This document shows, piece after piece, positions 21,421 through 31,157 of a stretch of DNA of 44,888 bases (the stretch's first letter is position 1; each line of letters opens with the position of its first letter). The DNA is from Oopsacas minuta (lineage: Eukaryota; Porifera; Hexactinellida; Lyssacinosida; Leucopsacidae), in assembly GCA_024704765.1 (NCBI GenBank), contig JAKMXF010000058.1, forward strand, positions 1 to 44,888. Direction: 5' to 3'. The notes below the pieces were generated by a model. The model worked only from the letters and a program-made list of their open reading frames with translations, was not told the DNA's origin and searched no databases. The translations under genes and the position numbers were made by a program.

Positions 21421-21893
21421 TGTACAACTCTATCTATGTGTGTATTTCTGTATTTCCTTTTCTTTTCTTCCCTCTGTTAATTCTACGTATTTACTCATTC
21501 CATTTTTCCTTTTTATCATTTGAATAATTTCTTAGCTTATTTATCCATTTCTTGTTCCATTACTATTTGTTAATTATTTTATTTCTTCAATTATACTTTT
21601 CTCATTTCATCTTCATGTGTTTTTGTTGGGTCTTTCTCCTAATTTTTACACTTTTATGTTTATGACCTCTGTTACCTAAATATTCATTTGTTTCACTTCT
21701 ATCTGAACATTCATGAGTGTGGAACTTCATTGTAATTTTCCCATTCTTTTGTAGCTGCTTAATTGCAGGAGTTCATAGCTTGATAGTGTGGTAGTAAGTT
21801 TGTTACCACACAGGATGATTATTTAGGGCGCACAAACTTATTTGATGTTTCACTTACAATTTACGATTGTTTGGTGGCCTTGTCTCAGTTTTA
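21421..21893. other. 3' flank of NHL pseudogene, no gene seen
   Basis: T-rich DNA similar to 27593-27830 downstream of the gene at 26741, supporting segmental duplication. Confidence 0.45.
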
Positions 21894-23226
21894 CAGGGGC
21901 ATTCAATAAATACTAGTCATACCATCTAAACTATAAATACTAGTGTAAAGTTGGTAATTTTTGCTATGAATGTTCAAAGTAGTCTCCTTTATACGCTACA
22001 ACTGAATTTAGCCTTTTAATCCAATTTTCAAAGGTCTTTCTGTACTCATCCTTGGGTATGACTTCAAGGTATCTGTAAATTGCCCGACCGAGGCTGAGCC
22101 GATCCTCAAATTCGCGTCCGGAGAGGTTATCTTTGAGTTTTCTAAACAGCCAGAAGTCACATGGGGCTATATCAGGGGAGTAAGGTGGATGTGGAACTTC
22201 GTCCATGCCCATATCTTTAATTTTTTGCCTTACAGCCAAAGATTTATGCGGTCTAGCATCATCGTGCAAAATTTTGAGACCACGAGTTCCAGTATTTGGA
22301 CGACGCTTAAGATAATGTTTTTCGACCTCAGGCAACACCACATCTGCGTAAAATTGTCCTGTGAGTGTCTGACCTTTGGGAACAGGGATTTGGACTACAG
22401 GACCTAGGCCATCGAAAAATATGCAGTACAAGACCTTCGGGGTACGGAAGTCGGACACACAAACAGCTGGGGGTACCTCTCCCTTCTTTAGCCATAACCT
22501 GCCATCTTGCTTTCTGATCGGTGGTTTGAATTGTATCCATGTTTCATCTCCTGTTACTATCCCTAATAACCGTCCAGGGTCACTCCCTTCATAAATTTCA
22601 AGGTTTTCCTTAGCCATTTGGAGTCTCGCGGCCTTTTGTGGAAAAGTTAAGAAATGTGGTACCCATCGCACTTGGACCTTCCTCAGTTCTAAATCCGCCT
22701 TCAGGATTGTGTGTGCACTTCCCGTTGAAATGCCAACATAGTTAGCTACCTCCTCAACCGAAGAATGCGGAAAAGACTCGACATATTCCTTTACTTCACT
22801 CAATTTGTCATTGTTGGTCGCCAGTTTTGGTGCTCCAGGACGAGGGGCGTCTTGAACAGAGGTCCTACCTTCCCTAAATAGGCTCACCCACCTTCTGACA
22901 GTTGAATACGATAAAGTATCTTCTCTACATATCGTTGCCAACTCGTCATGAATAGACTTTGGAGGGATTTCGAGAATGGTGCGAAATTTGATGTACGTTC
23001 GTTGTTCAAGTTCCGAAAAATTTAGACAAGAAGCCATGAAAAATGTAAATGACAAAATGTAGGTTTCTAAAATAACTGAAACTTGTGAAATAATTAAGTG
23101 ATCAACTCTCTCTAAGTTTTGTTAGAAAGTTGAAATATGGTTCTATATAATTGCACTGAGAAATACTAGCTTAGAACTGCTATTTCATTAAAAATATACA
23201 GTGATTAGTATAAATTGAATGCACCT
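21894..23226 (-). mobile_element. mariner element, full length
   Basis: TA at 21892-21893 and 23227-23228 flank a 1.33-kb element. Ends share GCATTCAATAAATACTAGTCA (left) and GCATTCAATTTATACTAATCA (right, complement), preceded by CAGGG and AGGT. One transposase gene fills it on the minus strand. Size and layout are typical of mariner. Confidence 0.88.
21964..23037 (-). CDS. mariner transposase (DD34D), intact
   Basis: A 357-codon frame from ATG 23037. A TTG 18 bases upstream is in frame, but ATG is preferred. The N-terminal half has two helix-turn-helix regions (YIKFRTILEI...STVRRWVSLF and SVEEVANYVGISTGSAHTIL), followed by RWVPHFLT, which corresponds to the WVPHEL linker motif. Catalytic residues are Asp 164 in VTGDETW, Asp 259 in LHDDARPH and Asp 294 in YSPDIAPCDFW. 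There are exactly 34 residues between the last two, diagnostic of mariner. The enzyme would cut at the flanking inverted repeats and reinsert at TA. No stop or frameshift, so this copy may be young or active. It sits between the NHL pseudogene and class I cassette debris. Confidence 0.92.
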   Translation of the reverse strand: MASCLNFSELEQRTYIKFRTILEIPPKSIHDELATICREDTLSYSTVRRWVSLFREGRTSVQDAPRPGAPKLATNNDKLSEVKEYVESFPHSSVEEVANYVGISTGSAHTILKADLELRKVQVRWVPHFLTFPQKAARLQMAKENLEIYEGSDPGRLLGIVTGDETWIQFKPPIRKQDGRLWLKKGEVPPAVCVSDFRTPKVLYCIFFDGLGPVVQIPVPKGQTLTGQFYADVVLPEVEKHYLKRRPNTGTRGLKILHDDARPHKSLAVRQKIKDMGMDEVPHPPYSPDIAPCDFWLFRKLKDNLSGREFEDRLSLGRAIYRYLEVIPKDEYRKTFENWIKRLNSVVAYKGDYFEHS

Positions 23227-23388
23227 TACCATTAGTATATCTGAACACATATCAGTATATTCCTCGTACTTTATGGTACTCCAAACTTTCAGTATACTAA
23301 CCACCTATTGTTTACAAGTAACTCTAAAGTAATACCTCGTAGCATACATTGTATATGAAATTATGAATATCACAATAGTGGTCTTGAC

Positions 23389-23721
23389 CAGGGGCGTAAA
23401 CTTGGGGTGTGCGGCGGGTGCCCAGCACCCTTGCGGCTGTGATGCCATTGTGCCAAAGTTGTCTGTCACCTTAGCATTATCCAACCGAACTAACCCTACA
23501 ATCTCAATTTAGCAGGTGGCGATCGAAAAATGCCTTCAAAATCAGAGAAACTAATGATCACTGACTCAGAACTAGAGTGAAACAAACTTATCAGATATTA
23601 CAAACTAACAATGCAGCATCATGATCTTACAAAATGAAATATTTATTCAGAAAAATATATAACTAGGGAATGAACAAAGTGTCATGGCAGCCTGTGTGTT
23701 TTGTTGAAGTTTACGCCGGTG
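23389..23721. mobile_element. hAT-like MITE in the cassette
   Basis: Ends are CAGGGGCGTAAACTT on the left and CACCGGCGTAAACTT (complement) on the right. The 8-bp flanks are GTCTTGAC and GTTTCAAC. In the uninterrupted copy near 7217 the site reads GTCTTGACCCATGATG, and the DNA resumes here after the right flank as ACATAATCCTTAACCCATGAC. This supports a 333-bp insertion with an 8-bp duplication that has since diverged. No ORF. Confidence 0.7.
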
Positions 23722-23838
23722 GTTTCAACACATAATCCTTAACCCATGACCCACTAACCTATCTGAAAAAAGTGACCCTTCTAGCCCATGTGCAACTCTG
23801 ATCCACATACCTTATTGCTGCATCCGGATTTTCTCCTG

Positions 23839-23872
23839 CGTGAACCTTTCATCAGTGGATGAAAGGTTCACG
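23839..23872. repeat. perfect 15-bp palindrome in the cassette
   Basis: CGTGAACCTTTCATC, spacer AGTG, then the exact complement. The copy at 7318-7352 has lost one base. It could be a regulatory hairpin or the junction of an old inverted insertion. Confidence 0.8.
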
Positions 23873-24370
23873 AACACCTGGAACAATTCCTTTAATCTTT
23901 TGTCTCATGTCTGTTTAGTTCGTTCACATTCACATCCTAACCTCAACACCAATAATTTGTTTCGTTCATGGTGTTGGAGAGTTCGATCGATCATTCGTTT
24001 AGTTATCTATAACTGCACACATCTGTAATAATCTAGGGCATAATTTTTCCAACTTATTATATATCAGAATATATACACAGAATACAGTAGTATCACATTA
24101 CTATATGTATAGCAGTAATTATATAACTTGATGTTATTCTGATTTTCTATTATTTCTCTTACTATTATTATATGATATTCTACTAAAGATATCCCGAAAT
24201 ATTTGTTGTCTTAATTCCAGATAAAGGTGAGTACTTTCATTCATTATGTGTTACATCCTCAGAGAGGCAGCCATGCCATAAACTAATCCCCTCCGATAAC
24301 CTTCAACTCTGCAATTATATTTTACGATTCTTTGAATCCCAGTTTTGCACTGCTGTTATCACTATGTAAT

Positions 24371-25108
24371 AACTGGGAAATGTTAATTCAATCTAATAAT
24401 AGCATTTAATACTTCTTTCCTTTGAGAATGAACAGACAGATAAACAAACTAACAATATTATATTCATGTTTATAATTTATATATTATATATTCCTTTAGT
24501 ATATTTCTATTTTTTCATTGATTAATTTCATGAATTGATTGGTTTTCTAAATATACATTTGGTGATTTTCTATTGATACAATGGGTTATGAATTGTTTAA
24601 TTATTTGCTGCCGGAGACCTTTGATTATCAGTAACGCTTATTCTTGTACAAGGTTCACGAACACTTCAGTGTGACGTGTTCTCTATAGTTTTGGATAATT
24701 ACTAAATAATCATTGTCAAACATGTTTCAACAAGTTTAATACTATTAATGATAAATGTGTATCAGTAACCACTTTTCCATTAACAATATTAAGTTCTATG
24801 CATAATAAAGATAAATCCTTATAATTATGTGTAATCTAATGAGAGAGCACGCTAAGTTAATGAACTGCATTTTAATGTACTTATCAACTTGTCTATAGTG
24901 ATACTCCTGTCAATCTACTCCCGTTATATCGAGCCTAAAGTGACTGCGATAATACCTTCTATTGAAGCAATGAAATATATATTACAATTTCTTTGGTGGC
25001 TTAGTACCATATTTATTGAATAGTAATCATGTAGTAAATGACCATAAGCTACACTACAGCTTAGTATACTAAAGATCAAACCTGATCACTGAGTCAATTT
25101 TCACTCGA
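24371..25108. other. AT-rich intergenic DNA, no gene seen
   Basis: Contains GAACAGACAGATAAACAAAC near 24428, shared with 36397, and no other recognisable feature. Confidence 0.4.
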
Positions 25109-25770
25109 CCAGGGATTAGAAGAAGTGGATATATTTTTGATAGGAAAATCTATAATCGTCGATAATAGACAACTAGTACATTGTCACCCAAATAATGTAT
25201 TATTTGTATGTAAGAATTCATCAAAGCCACATTTGTGAATATTTTCAGATCGAAGTGACGAAGATATTCATGAATGTGCCCATTTATGGTCATTTTTGAG
25301 ATTGCGCAATAATCTTGAGAGATATCATATCAAGATATAATATAAGTGTATGGGATGTTAGGTGTATACTATAGAATTGCTATCCTGATATGACAATATA
25401 TTCCATGATTATAGAGTTATAAGTGGATATTGGTAAAACATACCACATCCATGGGCTGTATGATAACTCAGAAACTTGCTAAACTTATCATGAAAAGATT
25501 CATAAATTCTGTACAGAGACTGTTTTAGATTATTTGATATTTCAACATTTTGAACATAGATACATAATAATTGTTCTACATAATCTCAAAGACGGAGCAA
25601 GTATTTATATATTTTCCAACTACGTTAACAAATTACTTGACTTCGATCTGAAATTTTCAAACATGTGGCGTTTGTGAATTCTTACAAATCAAAAATACAT
25701 ATATTATTGTGGAAATGTACTAGTTTCTTGATTTTCCCATCAAATATATCCACTTTTTCTAATCCCTAGT
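25109..25770. mobile_element. foldback-type MITE, arms about 150 bp
   Basis: Left arm about 25110-25270 and right arm about 25620-25770 are inverted copies with moderate divergence. Shared outer sequence is AGGGATTAGAAGAAGTGGAT on the left and AGGGATTAGAAAAAGTGGAT (complement) on the right. Both arms contain CAGATCGAAGT further in. No ORF in the 350-bp centre. No clear target duplication. Confidence 0.65.
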
Positions 25771-25869
25771 CCTAAGAAGTTATAAGTCCTAATCTTTAGT
25801 AGACCACGACCACTGAAATGTCTACTGATTATTACTATTGATTAGTTCATCTATAAATATTTTGCAATA

Positions 25870-26005
25870 ATAGCCACAGCTAATCCTAATGAACCAGAAC
25901 CTGTTGATTATCCAGAGAGTGCGAGAACTGTAATTGATTACACAAGGAGGATACAACCTCTGGTGAGTGCTAGTAAGTGAGGAAATAGAAATGATGAACT
26001 TACTT
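25870..26005 (+). pseudogene. NHL-repeat gene, class I, 5' fragment
   Basis: The class I N-terminal region survives for about 45 codons (TANPNEPEPVDY...IDYTRRIQPLVSAS), then TGA and loss of similarity near 26005. The start codon is ATA instead of ATG (25870). A small deletion lies near 25910. The upstream 60 bases match class I proximal promoters, with TTTTG replacing TTTAG. Dead copy. Confidence 0.8.
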
Positions 26006-26529
26006 GATTCCACATAATTGTTTCTACATGTATTGCCTTTTAGAACTGAACAACCAACATACTACTTATACGAATTGTGATCCCGGATTATCCGGATAAT
26101 GTTACATTCTACCAGAAGTATGAAAATACTCCGGAATCATTCTCCCGGATTATAGAATATCCCAGATAAGGAATAATGTCATAAAACAATCATGCATGAG
26201 ATGTATGATATTAATAGGATCCAAAGTACTCTAAATTCAACCAACTTATTTAGCAATCTAAATTTGAATGGGATTTCCAAAATTCTCATTTTATTTACAA
26301 ATTTCTTCTTTTGATAACAAAGATGAAAAGTTTATGAGACCATAAATACTAGTTATATACAATTATGGCTAATTAATAAAATGAATTTATTTAATGACTC
26401 ACAAAATCTATGGTTGGCGGCGGAATACAGCATAAGTATTATTGTGCATATGAATTGATGGAAAGACAAAATTGACCCACAATAATCTGTTTGGTGTATT
26501 TTCCGGGTGGCAGTGTACTATATGATTGC
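26006..26529. other. intergenic, no gene seen
   Basis: Contains repeated CCCGGATTAT motifs at 26082-26165 and AT-rich DNA. Nothing else supported. Confidence 0.4.
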
Positions 26530-26740
26530 TATCGGCGAAATGCCTCATACGACAAAAATGTCATGAGTCCTACCCAGTTAATATGCCCACTCTATCCGAT
26601 TCGGGTAACCAACCATTATTGAGACATTATGCCACCTGTCCTTCTATTCGCCACACATGTTTTCACATCTCCTGTTACTGTTGTATTCTCCAATCTGCGC
26701 TCATTTCAGGTATTCTACCTCTTCTATCAATTTAGCAACA
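26530..26740 (+). promoter_or_regulatory. class II NHL upstream block
   Basis: Homologous to 18670-18895 (ATGTCATGAGTCCTA, GAGACATTATGCCACCTGT, TCACATCTCCTG). Ends CTATCAATTTAG five bases before ATG. The branch-point-like TACTAAC of the other class II copies is TTCTACC here. An in-frame extension of the ORF back to 26657 exists but is not conserved. Confidence 0.55.
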
Positions 26741-27592
26741 ATGGCCGAAGCCATTAATATTGAAACAGAGAGAGTGAAAACTAGAATTGATTACACAAGC
26801 AAGATAAAACCTCTGGTATGTGCTACTAAGAGAGGAGAAGGAAATGATGAATTTTACTGTCCACTTGCTATTACAATTGACAAGATGACTGGAGATATTC
26901 ATATAACAGATTGTCACAATCACTGTGTTAAAGTATTTGACAGTACTGCTATGTATATGTTCAAATTTGGTGACAGTAATGGTGAAGGAAAGACGTTCTA
27001 TCCAAGAAGTTTAGTTATTTGTAGGAGAAGGATTCTAATTACTCATAACCACGGTATACTGAACTATAGTCTTGATGGTAAATTTATTTCTAGAATTGGT
27101 AAACAGGGAAAAGGAAAATTAGAATTCAACTGTCCTTGGGGTATAGCAATTAATGAATCTAATGATGATATTTTCATTTGTGATTTTGATAACAATCGAT
27201 TTCAAATATACTCAAAAGAGTTCCAATTTAAATCACAATTTGGTTCATTCAAATACCCTCATGATGTTGAACTCTCCCATGAATACATTTATGTGTCAGA
27301 TAAATCTAATCCTTGTATCCATCTATTCAATCATAACAACATACTCCTGAAGAGTGTAATTTCACTAGGACAAGGAAATCAAGTCATTAATCCCTTATCT
27401 TTCTTTATTGACAATTCTAACAACATTCTAATTACTGATTATAACTCTAATTCTCTATCTATTTTCAATCTTCAATTCCAATCAATTCACTATATTCCAG
27501 TCTCTGAGCATCCAACAGCAGTAACAGTAGACAATCATGATAGAGTTATAGTAGTGTGTTATCATACTATGAACTGTCTACAGATATTTTGA
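26741..27592 (+). CDS. NHL-repeat beta-propeller protein, class II (paralog 4)
   Basis: A 283-codon intronless frame from ATG 26741. This start is chosen because MAEAINIETERVKTRIDY aligns with the other class II N-termini and because the upstream in-frame extension crosses a splice-acceptor-like TTTAG. Six NHL blades. Copy-specific variable residues are YC-P-LA, DC-H-N-H, ITH-N-H-G, ICD-FD, D-K-SN, NP-L, ITDYNSNS and VVC-Y-H-T. Blade 3 also has RFQIYSKEF instead of the usual RVQILSxDF. No membrane segment. Blade 1 is close to that of the paralog at 32882. Confidence 0.88.
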   Translation: MAEAINIETERVKTRIDYTSKIKPLVCATKRGEGNDEFYCPLAITIDKMTGDIHITDCHNHCVKVFDSTAMYMFKFGDSNGEGKTFYPRSLVICRRRILITHNHGILNYSLDGKFISRIGKQGKGKLEFNCPWGIAINESNDDIFICDFDNNRFQIYSKEFQFKSQFGSFKYPHDVELSHEYIYVSDKSNPCIHLFNHNNILLKSVISLGQGNQVINPLSFFIDNSNNILITDYNSNSLSIFNLQFQSIHYIPVSEHPTAVTVDNHDRVIVVCYHTMNCLQIF

Positions 27593-27839
27593 TGTATAAC
27601 TCTATTTACTTATTTGTATTTCTTTATTTCCTTTTTATTTACATTCTTTCATAGCTTATTTATTAATTACTTCTTCCATTATTATTTCTTTATTATTGTA
27701 ATTCTTCAATTATACTTTTCTTGATTCTGTATTTCATCTTCATGTGTTTTTGGTGGGTCTATCCTCTAAGTTTTAGAATTTTGTGTATAAGATCACTGTT
27801 ACCCAAATTTTCATTTATTTCACGTTCACCTAAGGATTC
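27593..27839. other. 3' flank of NHL gene
   Basis: T-rich downstream DNA similar to 21421-21700. No gene. Confidence 0.4.
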
Positions 27840-28060
27840 TGGCGTGTGTAATTTCATTACCACGAGCCTGTTGCTCGTTACTTCGCGATGAACTCTGCTC
27901 ATTTCTCCTCGAGGTATCCATTATTCTCCTAATCGACGCCCCTTTGAGTGTTATAATATTGATAAATTTGAACAATGTATTTCTCAAATATACGTATATG
28001 TCATCTGTATTAATGAAATATTTTGTAAGATCACCCTCTAGTCGTGGAGAGCAAGTATCC
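27840..28060. repeat. dispersed repeat, inverted partner at about 31495-31690
   Basis: Includes a short GC-richer core GAGCCTGTTGCTCGTTACTTCGCGATGAACTC whose complement, with changes, occurs at 31645-31685. Related cores lie at 2415-2465 and 6828-6880. An ORF of 78 codons on the minus strand lies entirely within the repeat and is not considered a gene. Confidence 0.6.
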
Positions 28061-28640
28061 ACGTATATTTTGAGATGTATAATTTGTTTACTTTTTATTA
28101 TTAATCCAATAGTATGAAAATCCGGTTCACTTTTCGATAGTTTTATTGAATTCTATTTACTTCCTTGATAAAACGATATATGCTTAGTCATGGAAAAATT
28201 CTAAATTGCATTCCATAAATCCTTTCCTTGACAACGGACAAAGAAACTAATAGACAGACAGACAACATTTGGTATGTATTAATATAGATTATATAATTAA
28301 GCTGGAATCGAAGTTAATAAGATCCAATATAATCTCGATGCTTATAAACTCAAACATTCCAAGATATCAGAGTGTTATTTGAACTGGATCTCACATTCAG
28401 AGCGCGAGACTTGAGAAAGGAGCTGTGAATTGAATGAAAATTTGATCTCAGGGGAACCTATTAAGAAATGGGGGGATAAGGGATATTACGAAAGTATATT
28501 TCACCTTAGGGGCCATGTTTGAAAGAATTTGGAGAACGGACTGAACTTAGATATGTGGAGTAGTCTAACATCGTGCAGTTAGTGCAGTGCCGATATTAGA
28601 CTCCGTTCCCATTTGGAGTGAGATAGTGATTGATATTGGT
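28055..28640 (+). repeat. direct duplication, copy 1 (uninterrupted)
   Basis: Starts TATCCACGTATATTTTGAGA and matches 29613-30145. It continues past the point where copy 2 is interrupted (28591-28620, GTGCCGATATTAGACTCCGT), so it serves as an empty site for the element at 30146. Confidence 0.8.
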
Positions 28641-28658
28641 ATTGATAGAAATTAGAAT

Positions 28659-28913
28659 ATGTTTGATACTGGTGGCCAATTTGAAGATGTAGAACTTAAG
28701 TTAATAGCTGTTTACACAAATAGTTGTTCCCTGTGCACCAAAATGGATGAGTTTGAGCAGATGATAGCGGCGGGAGAGAGATTTAGTATCAGTTATCGAT
28801 ACCTGGTTAATACTGATTTCAAATTGAAGATACCTGGATATGCGCAAAGACAAAGGTGTACAGATTTTCTGATATACATCTTGTCTAATGTATATACTTC
28901 TGAGTATCCATAA
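28659..28913 (+). CDS. hypothetical small ORF, unrecognised
   Basis: 84 codons from ATG 28659, beginning MFDTGGQFEDVELKL, with CSLC near residue 35 and a fairly polar composition. No domain recognised, no paralog seen in the window, and no splice context is evident. It lies directly after the first repeat copy. It could be chance in AT-rich DNA or an exon. Confidence 0.2.
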   Translation: MFDTGGQFEDVELKLIAVYTNSCSLCTKMDEFEQMIAAGERFSISYRYLVNTDFKLKIPGYAQRQRCTDFLIYILSNVYTSEYP

Positions 28914-29157
28914 TTTTACTTTGGAGTTGATTAGTGCTAATTAGGTAATGAGTTATTATTCTGGTAGGCTTAGACGAATATATAATAATAATACTACGGA
29001 GAGACACTTATGTATAGAAACATTTGTGTACAGATTTTCTGGGGAAATGCTTATATATATGTCTAAGGATACAGCTCCCTTTAACTCTGCGAACTGCACA
29101 CCAGTAGAATCTTTCATTTGCGATAATAAATAGAATTTCTTTTCTTGTACACATATA

Positions 29158-29256
29158 TTGTCAACATCCACTATCTCGACGCCTCAGAGGAAATCAAATC
29201 TGTTCGAGCATCTAATGTTCGACTTAACGGGCATTCGAGATAGCGGATATTGACTG
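29158..29256. mobile_element. 99-bp pogo/Tigger-type MITE
   Basis: Flanked by TA (29156-29157 and 29257-29258). Ends TTGTCAACATCCACTATCTC on the left and CAGTCAATATCCGCTATCTC (complement) on the right share 16 of 20 bases. The right end matches the CAGTCRA start of pogo/Tigger termini. No coding capacity. Confidence 0.7.
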
Positions 29257-29612
29257 TAGTGCAAATATATTCTTGGTTTCAGTAAAAACTATGATTATAT
29301 TGCTGAGAGAAGGACTCAAGTTTGAATTGAACCCTAAGTCCAAATTAAGAAGATTCCAGATCTACTCAAGGCATAAAATCCAATATATTTCATAGTCTCT
29401 ATCCAGTGCTTTTATTGCTATCTACGTATCTATGTAGGCAGGCACATTTCTGCGTATTTTTCGCTTGCATTTGGTTATTCGTCAGGAAATGCAGTAAATC
29501 TTGTTTTAGATTCCTTATTGGTTCGACAACAAGTTGGTAGTAATACTTACTCTACTTACAATTGATGTTTGAAAAGAGAACTTTTACCCTTTCTAGTGGT
29601 TGTAGGCAAGTA
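29257..29612. other. intergenic, no gene seen
   Basis: AT-rich DNA without recognised features. Confidence 0.4.
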
Positions 29613-30145
29613 TCCACGTATATTTTGAGATGTATAATTTGTTTAATTTTTATCATTATTCCAACAGTATGATAATCAGGTTCAGCTGTTCGATAGTTTT
29701 ATTGAATTCTATTTGCTTCCTTAATAGAAACGATAAAATACATAGTTATGCGACAATTTCTAAATTGCATTCCGTAATCCTTTCTTTGTCAACGGGCAAA
29801 TAAACAGATAATATTTGTTATGTACTTGTATTAATATAGATTGTATAATTAAGCTTGAATCGAAGTTTATGAGATCTAATATAATCTCCAATGCTTATAA
29901 ACTCATGCATTCCAAAATATCAGAGGGTTTATTTGAAGCTGGACCTCACATTCAAAGAGCGAGACTTGCGAACGGAGCTGTGAATTGATTTGAAAACATG
30001 ATCTCAGAGGAACCTATTGAGAAATGGGGGATTAGGAATAATAGGAAAGTAACTTTCACCTCAGGGGCCATGTTTGAGGGAATTTTGGGAACGGACTGAA
30101 CATAGATAACTGGAGTAGTGCTAACATCGTGCAATTTCTCCAGTG
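29613..30145 (+). repeat. direct duplication, copy 2 (interrupted)
   Basis: Matches 28056-28590. It is broken by the GC-rich element at 30146-31115 and resumes at TTTTAGACTCCGTTCCCAT (31116-31134). Confidence 0.8.
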
Positions 30146-30179
30146 CCGGTGTGGTAGTGTCATGTGTCCTCCCTAAATT

Positions 30180-30360
30180 CTGTCCCCCCGGACTAGTGGC
30201 ACTAGGGCCAAATGTCCCCCGGACTAGTGACACTAGGGCAAGGAGTCCCGCCGACGAATGGCACTAGTGTGGAGTGTCCCCCCGTACCTCTGACACTAGG
30301 GTAAGTAGTCCCCACTTTGGGTCAGATGTCCCCCAGCGGACCTCTGGCACTAGTGCGGAT
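30180..30360. repeat. subterminal tandem array, left
   Basis: Copies of GGCACTAGGG, GACACTAGGG or GGCACTAGTG near 30198, 30228, 30259, 30291 and 30346, spaced 30-32 bp for the first four. Each is accompanied by GTCCCCC and a GGACTAGTG- or CCTCTG-like segment. Confidence 0.85.
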
Positions 30361-30439
30361 TTATCCAAAGATATTATCTACTTTCTAAATACCTTTGTAT
30401 TGTACTAGTGAAACCTATTTCAAATTCAAATATTTCTAC

Positions 30440-30895
30440 TCAGTTTGCTACTACGATCTTTCTCTGCCATCTCTTCGTGCACTTTCGACGTGGCTTTTTT
30501 GAAGAAGAGAACAGAGTCATGTTCAATTGTTCTAGACAGCTGTGCAGATGTATCCTCATCTGAGTTTGATCAAAGGAGCACGTATGAGGGTCAATGCCTT
30601 GGCATAGTGCTGTAGCAAAGGCTATAGAAAATAGTCCACAATCTGTTCCCCCTGATTGTCTTTGAGTTTCAACAAAATGTAGTTCAAAACTGCGTTCAGT
30701 TGTTTTAATTATTGAGGCCACTTGTTTTCTCAAAGATAACGAACCCAGAGAACATGCTGGAATGCTATCATAAACATCCACAATTCCAGGTAGACAATTA
30801 AAGCTTGAGACACAGACCCAGTGTGTCCTACCTAAGTTGACAATCTGGACAAATGAGATTGAAGTTGATTTATATGAAAGCTTTTCGGCAAGCAT
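30440..30895 (-). CDS. Ulp1/SENP-like C48 cysteine protease domain
   Basis: A 151-codon frame from ATG 30895. The catalytic layout is present: His 25 in GRTHWVCVS, Asp 43 in VDVYDS, Gln 80 in RQSGGTDCG and Cys 86 in the same motif. These are the C48 (SUMO/ubiquitin-like protein protease) residues in the right order. It corresponds to the C-terminal two thirds of the domain, and the N-terminal beta-sheet part is short or lies in an upstream exon. Similar single-domain proteases are common in mobile elements such as KDZ-type and MULE-type elements. The ORF sits exactly between the two inverted arrays, so it travels with the element. Function within the element is unknown. C-terminal residues are basic (KKPRRKCTKRWQRK). 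Confidence 0.75.
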   Translation of the reverse strand: MLAEKLSYKSTSISFVQIVNLGRTHWVCVSSFNCLPGIVDVYDSIPACSLGSLSLRKQVASIIKTTERSFELHFVETQRQSGGTDCGLFSIAFATALCQGIDPHTCSFDQTQMRIHLHSCLEQLNMTLFSSSKKPRRKCTKRWQRKIVVAN

Positions 30896-30961
30896 GCTTT
30901 ATATAAGTACTCCCAATAAAGTATCACTTGTATTTACTAATTTGGTATTTTCTACATACAA

Positions 30962-31090
30962 CCCGAGGACTACTAACCCTAGTGCCGGAAGGGGACTTCT
31001 GACCCAAAAGGAGGACTACTGACCCTAGTGCCAGAGGTCCGGGGGACATATCACCCTAGTGCCACAAGTCCGGGGGGACAGCTCACCCGG
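30962..31090. repeat. subterminal tandem array, right
   Basis: ACCCTAGTGCC at 30976, 31022 and 31053, each followed by a GGGGAC-type segment. Orientation is opposite to the left array. Confidence 0.85.
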
Positions 31091-31157
31091 GGGACCACTG
31101 CCCCTCTGACACCGGTTTTAGACTCCGTTCCCATTGAGACTAAGATTGATATAGTCA

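Larger units (their letters stand above)
23229..24370 (+). repeat. class I upstream cassette, distal part
   Basis: Matches 7060-7700 and 35880-36420. Interrupted at 23389-23721 by a hAT-like insertion. It is separated from the nearest class I remnant (25870) by AT-rich DNA and a foldback element. Confidence 0.7.
30146..31115 (-). mobile_element. GC-rich non-autonomous element carrying a Ulp1-like protease ORF
   Basis: About 970 bp with inverted ends that begin CCGGTGT on both sides. Inside each end lies an array of roughly 31-bp units built on ACCCTAGTGCCA or its complement (left 30180-30360, right 30962-31090), pointing in opposite directions. The centre encodes a Ulp1/SENP-like domain on the minus strand. 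The paralogous sequence at 28588-28610 lacks the insert (GTGCCG then ATATTAGACTCC), which confirms insertion. CCG on each side may be a 3-bp target duplication. No transposase was found and the superfamily is not identified. Confidence 0.75.

Noticed and set aside
26657-26740. In-frame N-terminal extension of the NHL gene at 26741 with a hydrophobic start
   Set aside because: It looks like a signal peptide but is not conserved in the other class II copies and crosses the acceptor-like TTTAG. It is treated as upstream DNA.
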